Shown: positions 1 through 6,276 of the stretch, in pieces
How the letters are laid out: the number at the start of each line of letters is the position of its first letter
How positions within the stretch are numbered: position 1 is the stretch's first letter
Assembly: GCA_016870945.1 (NCBI GenBank)
Contig: VGAH01000056.1
Coordinates: 1-6,276, forward strand
DNA from: Actinomycetota bacterium
GTDB lineage: Bacteria > Actinomycetota > Actinomycetes > S36-B12 > UBA5976
Length of the DNA stretch: 6,276 nucleotides
Direction: 5' to 3'
Notes under the pieces: generated by a model
What the model saw: only the letters and a program-made list of their open reading frames with translations
Database searches by the model: none
Told to the model about the DNA's origin: nothing
Made by a program: the position numbers and the translations under genes

Positions 1-3000
1 CGCCTCTGCCATGGCCTTGGCCTTAAGGACTCGCTCGTAGTCTTTAGGGAAGACCTTGGTGAAACGAGACTGCGCCTGTTGCCAATCGTCTAGTAACGAT
101 TTGGCCAAAGATGAGCCGGTTTCTTCTAAGTGGCGCACGATCAATTTGTGAATGAGCGTTAAGTCTTCTGAGGTGGGTTTAGTAAGCGAAACCATCTCTG
201 GGTTAATAGCTGCTGGGTTGACATCGTAAAGAAATGCCAAACCACCAGACATGCCAGCTGCAAAATTTCTACCAGTTTGGCCCAGAACCACGACTACCCC
301 ACCGGTCATGTACTCACACCCATGATCGCCGATTCCTTCGACGACTGCGTGCGCCCCAGAATTCCTAACGGCAAAGCGCTCGCCAACTACCCCACTAAAG
401 AAAGCCTCACCGCCGGTAGCGCCGTAAAGACAAACGTTGCCCGCAATCACGTTGCTTTGAGGCACAAATTTGGCCTGGCGATCTGGTCTAAGAATTACCT
501 GACCACCTGAAAGACCTTTGGCCACGTAATCGTTAGCGTCACCTTCGAGGCGCAGCGTCAGGCCTCTCGGCAAGAAAGCCCCAAAAGATTGGCCAGCCGA
601 GCCGACAAAAGTTAAATCAATGGTGCCCGCTGGAAGCCCCTCACCGCCATATTTGCGTGTTACTTCTGCCCCCAGCAAGGTGCCGACAGTGCGATCGACG
701 TTTCGAATCTCGAACTGCGCTCTTACTGGGTCACCGGTTCTCAAAGCCGGACGAGATATCTCGATCAACTCTCGATCAAGCACCGCGTCAAGGCCATGGT
801 CTTGAAAGCTGGTGCGATGGCGGGGCTGGTTAGGTGAGTAAGACTCAGGTTCAGCCAAGATTTTGCCTAAGTCAAGCCCTTGGGCCTTCCAGTGATCTAC
901 TGCGTCTTTGGTGTCGAGTAGATCTACCCGTCCGATTGCTTCGTCTAGGGATCTAAACCCGAGTAAGGCCAACTGCTCTCTTACTTCACGAGCGATGAAA
1001 CGAAAGAAGTTCTCGACGAACTCAGGCTGCCCACGAAACTTTTCGCGCAGTTCGGGGTTTTGGGTCGCCACACCGACCGGGCAGGTGTCTAGATGACAAA
1101 CTCTCATGAGCACACAACCCATGACCACTAATGGCGCGGTCGCGAAGCCGTACTCTTCGGCGCCCAATAAAGCAGCGATGATCACATCTCGCCCGGTCTT
1201 TAGTTGGCCGTCTGTTTGAACTACCACGCGATCACGCAAGCCGTTGAGCATCAATGTCTGCTGGGTCTCTGCTAAGCCGAGCTCCCATGGGGCGCCAGCG
1301 TGCTTTAACGAAGTAAGCGGTGAAGCCCCGGTGCCGCCATCGTGACCAGAGATCAAAACAACGTCAGCCTTCGCTTTGGTCACACCCGCAGCGACTGTGC
1401 CTACCCCAACTTCAGCTACTAATTTGACGTGTACTCGCGCTCGATCGTTGGCATTCTTTAAATCGAAAATCAGCTGCTTTAGATCTTCGATGGAATAAAT
1501 ATCGTGGTGCGGCGGCGGCGAAATAAGCCCTACCCCAGGGGTGGAGTACCTGGTCTTGGCAATCCACGGGTAGACCTTGTTGCCGGGGAGTTGACCCCCC
1601 TCACCGGGTTTTGCACCCTGGGCCATCTTGATTTGAAGGTCGTCAGCGTTGACTAAGTACTCACTAGTTACCCCGAAGCGCCCACTGGCGACTTGCTTAA
1701 TTGCTGAGCGCCTGTGATCGCCCTTTTCATCGACAAGGTAACGCTCAGGGTCTTCGCCACCTTCACCAGTGTTGGACTTACCGCCTAAGCGGTTCATTGC
1801 TATCGCCAAAGTTTCATGTGCCTCTGCTGATATCGATCCATAAGACATCGCACCAGTAGAAAAACGCTTGATGATGCTTTCTTCACTCTCGACTTCGTCG
1901 ATTGAGATTGGCTGGTTCACACCCTCACGAATCTTGAAGAGACCACGCAAAGTCATCAAACGTTTCGATTGTTCGTTTACCCGATCGGTGTACTGCTTGA
2001 AAATCTCGAATTGGCCAGTCTGGGTCGAATGCTGCAGTCGAAACACGGTTTCAGGGTCGAACAAATGGGGCTCGCCTTCACGGCGCCACTGGTATTCACC
2101 ACCAGCATTAAGCGATCTGTGGGCAGAAGTGATGCCACTTGGGGGGTACGCGATTCGGTGGCGTAGGGCCACCTCTTCGGCGATCACGTCAAGACCGACA
2201 CCACCAAGTTGTGAGGGAGTGCCAGTGAAGTATGGCTCGATGATCTCTTCACCGAGGCCGATTGCTTCAAAAATCTGCGCGCCTCGATAAGAGGCCACGG
2301 TTGAGACACCCATCTTGCTCATGACTTTCAACACGCCTTTACCGAGTGCCTTGACCAAATTTCTTACCGCAGCGTTTTCGTCCACACCACTTAAAGCACC
2401 GCGGCGCACCATGTCTTCGACGGTTTCCATGGCTAGGTAAGGGTTTACGGCCGCAGCTCCGTACCCAATTAGCAAGGCAACGTGATGGACTTCTCGCACG
2501 TCGCCGGCTTCGACGAAGAGACTCACCTGAGTGCGCTGGCGGGTTCGCACCAAATGATGATGAACCGCGCCAACTAACAGCAGCGATGGAATGGGCGCCT
2601 TCTCGGCTGTGCTGTCGCGGTCAGAAAGAACGATGAACCGCTTACCGTTTGCGATGGCTGAGTCAATTTCGGCACAGATTTCAGCCAATCTCGCTCTTAG
2701 GCCTTCACCCCCGTTAGCAACTGGGTACAGACCAGAGATCTTGATCGCGGCGAAGCTCGGGTGGTCACCATCGTCGTTTATATGCACCAACTTGGCTAGT
2801 TCGTCGTTATCAATCACCGGGAAGGGCAGCAAGACTTGCTGGCAATGCTCTTGGGTCTCTGACAACAAATTGCCCTCAGCACCAACGAGCGTCGCTAAAG
2901 ACGTCACGATCTCTTCACGAATGGCGTCTAGCGGCGGGTTCGTCACTTGCGCGAATAGCTGTTGAAAATAATCGAATAACAACCGCGGTCTGTCTGAGAG

Positions 3001-4518
3001 CGCGGCAATCGGAGTATCGGTGCCCATTGACCCGATGGGTTCGTAACCGTTCTTTGCCATCGGAGCCAAGATCAGGCGCAACTCTTCTTCGGTGTAGCCG
3101 AAAGTTTGTTGCCGGCGTGCAACCGACAAAGAAGAGTGGACGACGTGTTCGCGAGGCGGCAAGTCTTCGAGCATCACTATGCCCTCGTCCAACCATTTTT
3201 GGTAAGGCCGTCTGGCGGCAAGTTCGGCCTTTACCTCGGAATCTTCGATGATGCGCCCAGCATTGGTGTCGACTAAGAACATCTTGCCCGGCTGCAAGCG
3301 CCCCTTGCGCACGATGCTGCTTGGTTCAAGATCGAGCACACCGGCTTCACTTGCGAGCACTACCAACCCGTCGTCTGTCACCCAGAATCTGCCCGGACGA
3401 AGCCCGTTTCTATCGAGCACGGCACCAACGACTTCGCCGTCGGTAAACGTCACACACGCCGGGCCGTCCCAAGCTTCAATCAAGGTGGCGTGGTACTCAT
3501 AAAAGGCGCGTCTCGCCTCGTCCATATCTTTTGAGTTCTCCCACGCTTCAGGAATCATCATCAGCACTGCATGCGGCAGAGATCTACCGCCAAGGTGTAA
3601 AAGCTCTAACACCTCGTCAAAGCTGGCAGAGTCACTAACACCGCTGGTGCAAATTGGCAAGATATTTTCGATCTCACCATGAATCGTTTCAGTCGCAAGT
3701 AAAGCTTCGCGCGCCCGCATCCAGTTACGGTTACCTTGAACCGTATTGATCTCACCGTTATGGGCAATGAATCTGTACGGGTGTGCCAGAGACCACGCTG
3801 GAAAAGTGTTTGTACTAAACCGCGAATGAACTAGCGCCAGACGGGTTCGGTAGCGCTCGTCTGCAAGATCTGGGAAGAAATTGCCGAGTTGGTCGGTGGT
3901 GAGCATGCCCTTGTAAACGATCGTGCGAGCCGAAAGAGTCGCGATGTAGAGACCTTTGATGTGCTCGGCACGTTTTCGAAGTGGGTAAACGATGCGATCG
4001 ACCTCGAGCGCATTAGCGACGGGCGCTTTGGGGGTGAGAAAAACTTGCCAGAAACTCGGCATGGTGCGCCGTGCTTGCTTACCGACACCAGTTGCGTCAA
4101 TTGGTACTTCACGCCATCCCAAGACCTTGCAACCTTGCAGTTCACATAGATTCTCGAACTCTGACTTGGCGGCGCTAAAGAATGATTCATCTGACTCACC
4201 GTCTTTGCCAGCAAACATCATCTGCCCGACTGCATATAAACCCGGTTTAGGCAAATCGAATTTCGTTACCGATCGGAAGAACTCGTCTGGAATCGTGGTG
4301 AGTACGCCAGCGCCGTCACCAGAATCAACTTCAGCACCGGATGCCCCTCGGTGATCGAGGTTTCGTAGCGCGGTTAGCCCGAGTTCTAGCAACTCGTGAT
4401 CGTTTCGCCCCGTCAAAGAGGTGACCATCGCCACCCCGCAGGCATCGTGTTCGCGACTTGGGTGGTACAAACCGACTGCCGGCCCACCCATGGGCTCGAA
4501 TGGCCAACGCTTGGTCAC
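1..4518 (-). CDS. gltB: Glutamate synthase large subunit, 3' end cut by the window
   Basis: Alpha subunit of NADPH-dependent glutamate synthase, which makes two glutamates from glutamine and 2-oxoglutarate (the GOGAT half of ammonium assimilation). The open frame runs without a stop for 1506 codons to the window edge. Family proteins are about 1,500-1,530 residues, so only roughly 10-30 residues are missing. The order is complete: a short propeptide (1-26); class-II glutamine amidotransferase domain with nucleophile C27 in DACGVAMV and HNGEINT (253-259), to about 430; central domain to about 770, ending near GTPSQLGG; FMN-binding synthase domain about 830-1200 with GAMSYGSIS (889-897), KMAQGAKPGEGGQLPG (964-979) and SGHDGGTGAS (1057-1066); then the glycine-rich beta-helix domain from about 1255, with GDHG at 1397-1400. 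The 3Fe-4S ligands are C1135, C1141 and C1146, with C-x5-C-x4-C spacing. E1011 fits, by spacing to the cluster, the glutamate implicated in signalling between active sites. The GTG start has a Shine-Dalgarno site. gltD is probably next, outside the window. Confidence 0.98.
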   Translation of the reverse strand, partial: MTKRWPFEPMGGPAVGLYHPSREHDACGVAMVTSLTGRNDHELLELGLTALRNLDHRGASGAEVDSGDGAGVLTTIPDEFFRSVTKFDLPKPGLYAVGQMMFAGKDGESDESFFSAAKSEFENLCELQGCKVLGWREVPIDATGVGKQARRTMPSFWQVFLTPKAPVANALEVDRIVYPLRKRAEHIKGLYIATLSARTIVYKGMLTTDQLGNFFPDLADERYRTRLALVHSRFSTNTFPAWSLAHPYRFIAHNGEINTVQGNRNWMRAREALLATETIHGEIENILPICTSGVSDSASFDEVLELLHLGGRSLPHAVLMMIPEAWENSKDMDEARRAFYEYHATLIEAWDGPACVTFTDGEVVGAVLDRNGLRPGRFWVTDDGLVVLASEAGVLDLEPSSIVRKGRLQPGKMFLVDTNAGRIIEDSEVKAELAARRPYQKWLDEGIVMLEDLPPREHVVHSSLSVARRQQTFGYTEEELRLILAPMAKNGYEPIGSMGTDTPIAALSDRPRLLFDYFQQLFAQVTNPPLDAIREEIVTSLATLVGAEGNLLSETQEHCQQVLLPFPVIDNDELAKLVHINDDGDHPSFAAIKISGLYPVANGGEGLRARLAEICAEIDSAIANGKRFIVLSDRDSTAEKAPIPSLLLVGAVHHHLVRTRQRTQVSLFVEAGDVREVHHVALLIGYGAAAVNPYLAMETVEDMVRRGALSGVDENAAVRNLVKALGKGVLKVMSKMGVSTVASYRGAQIFEAIGLGEEIIEPYFTGTPSQLGGVGLDVIAEEVALRHRIAYPPSGITSAHRSLNAGGEYQWRREGEPHLFDPETVFRLQHSTQTGQFEIFKQYTDRVNEQSKRLMTLRGLFKIREGVNQPISIDEVESEESIIKRFSTGAMSYGSISAEAHETLAIAMNRLGGKSNTGEGGEDPERYLVDEKGDHRRSAIKQVASGRFGVTSEYLVNADDLQIKMAQGAKPGEGGQLPGNKVYPWIAKTRYSTPGVGLISPPPHHDIYSIEDLKQLIFDLKNANDRARVHVKLVAEVGVGTVAAGVTKAKADVVLISGHDGGTGASPLTSLKHAGAPWELGLAETQQTLMLNGLRDRVVVQTDGQLKTGRDVIIAALLGAEEYGFATAPLVVMGCVLMRVCHLDTCPVGVATQNPELREKFRGQPEFVENFFRFIAREVREQLALLGFRSLDEAIGRVDLLDTKDAVDHWKAQGLDLGKILAEPESYSPNQPRHRTSFQDHGLDAVLDRELIEISRPALRTGDPVRAQFEIRNVDRTVGTLLGAEVTRKYGGEGLPAGTIDLTFVGSAGQSFGAFLPRGLTLRLEGDANDYVAKGLSGGQVILRPDRQAKFVPQSNVIAGNVCLYGATGGEAFFSGVVGERFAVRNSGAHAVVEGIGDHGCEYMTGGVVVVLGQTGRNFAAGMSGGLAFLYDVNPAAINPEMVSLTKPTSEDLTLIHKLIVRHLEETGSSLAKSLLDDWQQAQSRFTKVFPKDYERVLKAKAMAEA

Positions 4519-4527
4519 GATTGGTTA

Positions 4528-4535
4528 CACCTTCT
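4528..4535 (-). promoter_or_regulatory. Shine-Dalgarno site of gltB, overlapping the VIT stop codon
   Basis: The minus strand reads AGAAGGTG, and GAAGGTG within it matches GGAGGTG at six of seven positions. It ends nine bases before the gltB GTG, a workable spacing. The first two bases lie inside the transporter's TAG stop (4536-4534), so termination of one gene and initiation of the next are physically linked. The site settles the gltB start: an in-frame TAA at 4527-4525 rules out anything further upstream, and the alternative ATG at 4491-4489 has no purine-rich stretch before it. Confidence 0.7.
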
Positions 4536-5271
4536 AGAGATTCGCTCCGATCAACGAACCAACAGCATAAGTCAATCCGGCTGCTGCCACACCTAGAAGC
4601 ATCTGCCTGGTGCCCGAATACCACCAAGACCTCGTGGTGACCCGCGACACAAGTGCGCCAGCGATGAAAAGGCCAACGGCCGAAACGCCAATCAGCCAAC
4701 CGATGTTGGCGATGTCCAACGATTCGCCAAACGGCAAGGCCGAGACCAGATACGGGAGCAGCGGGACGATCGCGCCGATGCAAAATGCCACGAAAGACGA
4801 AATTGCCGCAGCCCACGGCGAAGGAAGGTCACCTACTGAGAAACCGAGCTCTTCTCGCACGTGAACTCGCACTGCTTCGTCAGGATCTTTGGTGAGGGCC
4901 GTAGCGACTTCTAAGGCAAGCTTGGGTGAAAGTCCACGAGACTCCCAGAGTCGGGCTAACTCTCGTAGCTCTGCGTCGGGGTTATCTCGTAACTCTTTTC
5001 TTTCGACTTCGACTTCTTGGTAAGCCATCTCAACTTGGCTCGACACCGAGACGTACTCACCCACGGCCATTGAGAACGCGCCAGCTAGTAGACCCGCAAC
5101 GCCGGCCAATATGACTTCTTGCGTACCGGCACCGGCTGCACTCGCACCACCGGCGAAGCCCGCCATCAATGCGAAGTTAGATACCAACCCGTCCATTGCG
5201 CCGAATACAGCGGGACGTAGCCAGCCACCCGTTACGTCGCGGTGGGTGTGCCCGACTTCTTTGCTAGTCAC
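4534..5271 (-). CDS. VIT1/CCC1-family Fe/Mn transporter
   Basis: Predicted membrane transporter of the VIT1/CCC1 (DUF125) family, whose characterised members move Fe2+ or Mn2+ out of the cytosol, in plants into the vacuole, probably in exchange for protons. The 245 residues give the usual plan: a His-containing N-terminus (H8, H10), TM1 around 19-41 with AMDGLVSN (25-32), TM2 around 51-77 with GAFSMAVGEYVS (64-75), a charged cytosolic metal-binding domain of about 78-145, then three more segments near 152-175, 188-210 and 222-243. Aligned by eye to recalled Eucalyptus VIT1 numbering, D27 matches D43, M68 matches M80, and E90, E93, E101, E104 and E141 match the domain glutamates E102, E105, E113, E116 and E153. 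Plant M149-M150 are H137-V138, and plant E72 is G60, with an acidic E72 twelve residues later in TM2. The GTG start directly precedes the conserved N-terminus. Bacterial function is most likely Fe or Mn efflux, but metal and direction cannot be read from sequence. Confidence 0.93.
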   Translation of the reverse strand: MTSKEVGHTHRDVTGGWLRPAVFGAMDGLVSNFALMAGFAGGASAAGAGTQEVILAGVAGLLAGAFSMAVGEYVSVSSQVEMAYQEVEVERKELRDNPDAELRELARLWESRGLSPKLALEVATALTKDPDEAVRVHVREELGFSVGDLPSPWAAAISSFVAFCIGAIVPLLPYLVSALPFGESLDIANIGWLIGVSAVGLFIAGALVSRVTTRSWWYSGTRQMLLGVAAAGLTYAVGSLIGANL

Positions 5272-5283
5272 GCGTCTTACCAG
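5272..5283 (-). other. 12-base lgt/VIT intergenic junction, in frame
   Basis: The gap between the lgt TGA (5286-5284) and the transporter GTG (5271-5269) is exactly four codons, CTG GTA AGA CGC. The two genes therefore share a reading frame. The gap contains GGTAAGA but no good Shine-Dalgarno match, which suggests translation of the transporter depends largely on ribosomes finishing lgt. GTG is the first common initiator after the TGA; CTG at 5283 is a theoretical alternative but leaves no room for a ribosome binding site outside lgt. No promoter or terminator fits in this space. Confidence 0.7.
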
Positions 5284-6144
5284 TCACGGGCGCTTGACCT
5301 GCTCTCTAAAGAAGACTGTATCTGGGCCAGGGCGCAACTTAGCGCTTATCAAGATAAATGCCAAAGCACCTAGACCGACCAAAGCGGCGGTTAACACATT
5401 TATTCGTAAGCCAAAGACGGTATTGGCTGGGTCGATCCGCAAAGCCTCGACCCAAATACGCCCTAGGCAATAGGTGAAGACATAAAGTGCAAAAGCGCGG
5501 CCGTGGCCTAACTTGAATCGCCTATCGGCCCAGACAATGAAGATGGCAACACCTAGGCACCACAAAGACTCATAGAGAAAAGTTGGGTGGAACGTATCGA
5601 AACTTTCGAAACCGGTCGGCCGATTTCTAGCATCGATTGCTAGAGCCCACGGTAAATCCGTTGGTCGTCCAAATAATTCTTGATTCGCCCAGTTGCCCCA
5701 GCGACCGATCGCTTGGGCTACTGCCAAGCCCGGTGCAAGTGCGTCTGCAAAAGGCGGCAGTGTTACACCGCACCGCCTTGCACCAACCCAGGCTCCGAGC
5801 GCACCAAATGCAATCGCACCCCAAATACCTAGACCGCCCTGCCAAATTTTCAAGGCATCAAGCGGGTCACGACCTGGGCCGAAGTACAACTGATAATCGG
5901 TTAACACGTGGTAGACGCGCCCACCGATGATTCCAAATGGCACTGCCCAGAAAGCGATATCTAATGTCGCATTGCTCGGGCCACCGCGCTTCACATAACG
6001 ACGATTAGTGATTATGTAAGCGACGATGATCGCTGCAACCAAGATCAGCGCATAAGCCCTAAACGGGACGGGGCCTAGGTACCAGACCGATTCACTCGGG
6101 CTAGGTATTGCCCCCGGGAGCGAGAAGGCTCGCTCGCCTATCAA
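5284..6144 (-). CDS. lgt: Prolipoprotein diacylglyceryl transferase
   Basis: Integral membrane enzyme that moves a diacylglyceryl group from phosphatidylglycerol to the lipobox cysteine of prolipoproteins, the first step of lipoprotein maturation. The 286-residue length is normal. Visible landmarks are IPSPSESVWYLGPVPFRAYAL (13-33), GGLGIWGAIAFG (103-114), the signature GRWGNWANQELFGR (147-160), FHPTFLYESLW (185-195) and YCLGRIWVEALRID (225-238), spread over about seven hydrophobic segments. Against E. coli Lgt (numbering recalled), Y31, R148, N151, G159, Y225 and R229 match Y26, R143, N146, G154, Y235 and R239. The E. coli H103 position is W108; I recall tryptophan here in other actinobacterial Lgt proteins. 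The start is TTG, the only initiator between the upstream in-frame stop and the conserved N-terminus. The gene overlaps the dsbA-like stop by four bases and is followed after 12 bases by the transporter gene, so it is probably an inner gene of an operon. Confidence 0.97.
   Translation of the reverse strand: MIGERAFSLPGAIPSPSESVWYLGPVPFRAYALILVAAIIVAYIITNRRYVKRGGPSNATLDIAFWAVPFGIIGGRVYHVLTDYQLYFGPGRDPLDALKIWQGGLGIWGAIAFGALGAWVGARRCGVTLPPFADALAPGLAVAQAIGRWGNWANQELFGRPTDLPWALAIDARNRPTGFESFDTFHPTFLYESLWCLGVAIFIVWADRRFKLGHGRAFALYVFTYCLGRIWVEALRIDPANTVFGLRINVLTAALVGLGALAFILISAKLRPGPDTVFFREQVKRP
6141..6144 (-). other. TTGA stop/start overlap coupling dsbA-like and lgt
   Basis: On the minus strand the four bases TTGA contain the lgt start TTG (6144-6142) and the upstream stop TGA (6143-6141). 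The lgt reading frame has a TAA at 6162-6160, with no ATG, GTG or TTG between it and this TTG, so the start is effectively forced. The only purine-rich stretch nearby is AAGG, about 13 bases upstream, which is a weak Shine-Dalgarno site. Re-initiation by the terminating ribosome is therefore the likely mechanism, as with the commoner ATGA overlaps. Confidence 0.8.
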
Positions 6145-6276
6145 TTTTGCGCTTGAGCCTTAGTAGCTGACTCGATTGCTTTGTCTATCGCGGCCGGGTC
6201 GAACAAAACCGAACTGTCGAGTAACTGCTCGTTGTTTAGAAGAGCACTAGGGGTTCCCAAGATGCCACGCTCTTCA
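6141..6276 (-). CDS. DsbA-family thioredoxin-fold protein, C-terminal fragment
   Basis: Only the last 44 residues and a TGA stop are inside the window; the start and the expected CXXC active site lie beyond the right edge. The fragment opens with EERGILGTPSALLNNEQLLD. The GTPS stretch is the cis-proline loop that faces the CXXC in DsbA-like thioredoxin folds, normally written G(V/I)xGTPxxxxN, and it is followed by a short helix (DPAAIDKAIESATKAQAQN) typical of the C-terminal end. Members of this family are usually extracytoplasmic thiol-disulfide oxidoreductases, often anchored by an N-terminal membrane segment; that cannot be checked here. The stop codon overlaps the lgt start, so the two are very likely translated in tandem. 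The family call rests on the cis-Pro motif and on remembered synteny with lgt in actinobacteria. Another thioredoxin-fold subfamily is possible. Confidence 0.75.
   Translation of the reverse strand, partial: EERGILGTPSALLNNEQLLDSSVLFDPAAIDKAIESATKAQAQN

Noticed and set aside
277..510. 77-codon plus-strand open frame opposite the gltB beta-helix domain
   Set aside because: It is antisense to conserved GltB sequence, including GDHG. No motif or promoter was seen.
1868..2290. 140-codon plus-strand open frame opposite gltB
   Set aside because: It is antisense to the conserved junction of the central and FMN domains. The composition is that of a shadow frame, and there is no ribosome site or domain to support it.
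3831..4214. 127-codon minus-strand open frame within the gltB N-terminal region
   Set aside because: It is in a different frame from gltB, which encodes the conserved amidotransferase domain continuously here. The translation is low-complexity Ser/Arg-rich and shows no family motif.
1..4518. Possible frameshift or fusion within the very long gltB frame
   Set aside because: I translated it through to the window edge. Every domain landmark appears in order in one uninterrupted frame with normal spacing, so the gene is intact as far as visible.
4519..4533. Possible promoter or terminator between the transporter and gltB
   Set aside because: Fifteen bases hold only the Shine-Dalgarno-like stretch and spacer. 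There is no inverted repeat, T-run or recognisable -10/-35 pair.
4331..4816. 161-codon minus-strand open frame straddling the VIT/gltB junction
   Set aside because: It lies out of frame over two strongly supported genes. Its translation is Arg-, Trp- and His-rich with no recognisable domain.
5637..5930. Plus-strand open frames opposite lgt
   Set aside because: They cover the reverse of the Lgt signature region. The Pro/Arg/His-rich translations resemble no protein I know.
1..6276. Mobile element, CRISPR array, tRNA or novel defence-type system
   Set aside because: The window is almost fully occupied by four housekeeping-type genes. I saw no direct-repeat array, transposase motif, RNA gene or unexplained stretch longer than 15 bases.

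Overview
The window holds four genes in a row, all on the minus strand. Read in the direction of transcription (from high to low coordinates) they are: the 3' end of a DsbA-family thioredoxin-fold gene, lgt (prolipoprotein diacylglyceryl transferase), a VIT1/CCC1-family metal transporter gene, and gltB (large subunit of glutamate synthase), which runs off the low-coordinate edge. Coding sequence covers the window almost completely, and the only gaps are 12 and 15 bases long. No RNA gene, mobile element, repeat array, CRISPR or convincing terminator is visible.

The protein sequences look actinobacterial. Lgt carries the GGLGIWG form of its central motif, the transporter is of the HRDV-GGWLRPAVFGAMDGLVSN type, and GltB begins with the ACGVAMV form of its catalytic N-terminus. 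Base composition is only moderately GC-rich by eye, and codons such as TTA are used freely in gltB. This points to a mid-GC actinobacterium rather than a high-GC soil type; freshwater or streamlined lineages would fit, but that is inference from style and not an identification. From memory, dsbA-like, lgt, VIT and gltB(D) genes occur together in several actinobacterial genomes, often near trp genes, so the layout is probably ancestral rather than newly assembled.

The genes are packed as one transcription unit: a 4-base TTGA stop/start overlap joins dsbA-like to lgt, 12 bases separate lgt from the transporter, and 15 bases separate the transporter from gltB, where a Shine-Dalgarno-like stretch overlaps the transporter's stop codon. 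None of the three start codons in the window is ATG (TTG, GTG, GTG). No internal promoter is recognisable, so the promoter is probably upstream of the right-hand edge. gltD, the small subunit that GltB needs to use NADPH, would be expected just beyond position 1.

Functionally the set mixes envelope biogenesis (disulfide chemistry and lipoprotein lipidation), metal export or storage, and central nitrogen assimilation. The GltB product is an iron-sulfur flavoenzyme, but a direct link to the metal transporter is speculation. I found no evidence for a previously undescribed system. The points most worth a second look are residue substitutions: the catalytic-histidine position of Lgt is tryptophan, and the metal-binding domain of the transporter keeps its glutamates but lacks the methionine pair known from the plant protein.
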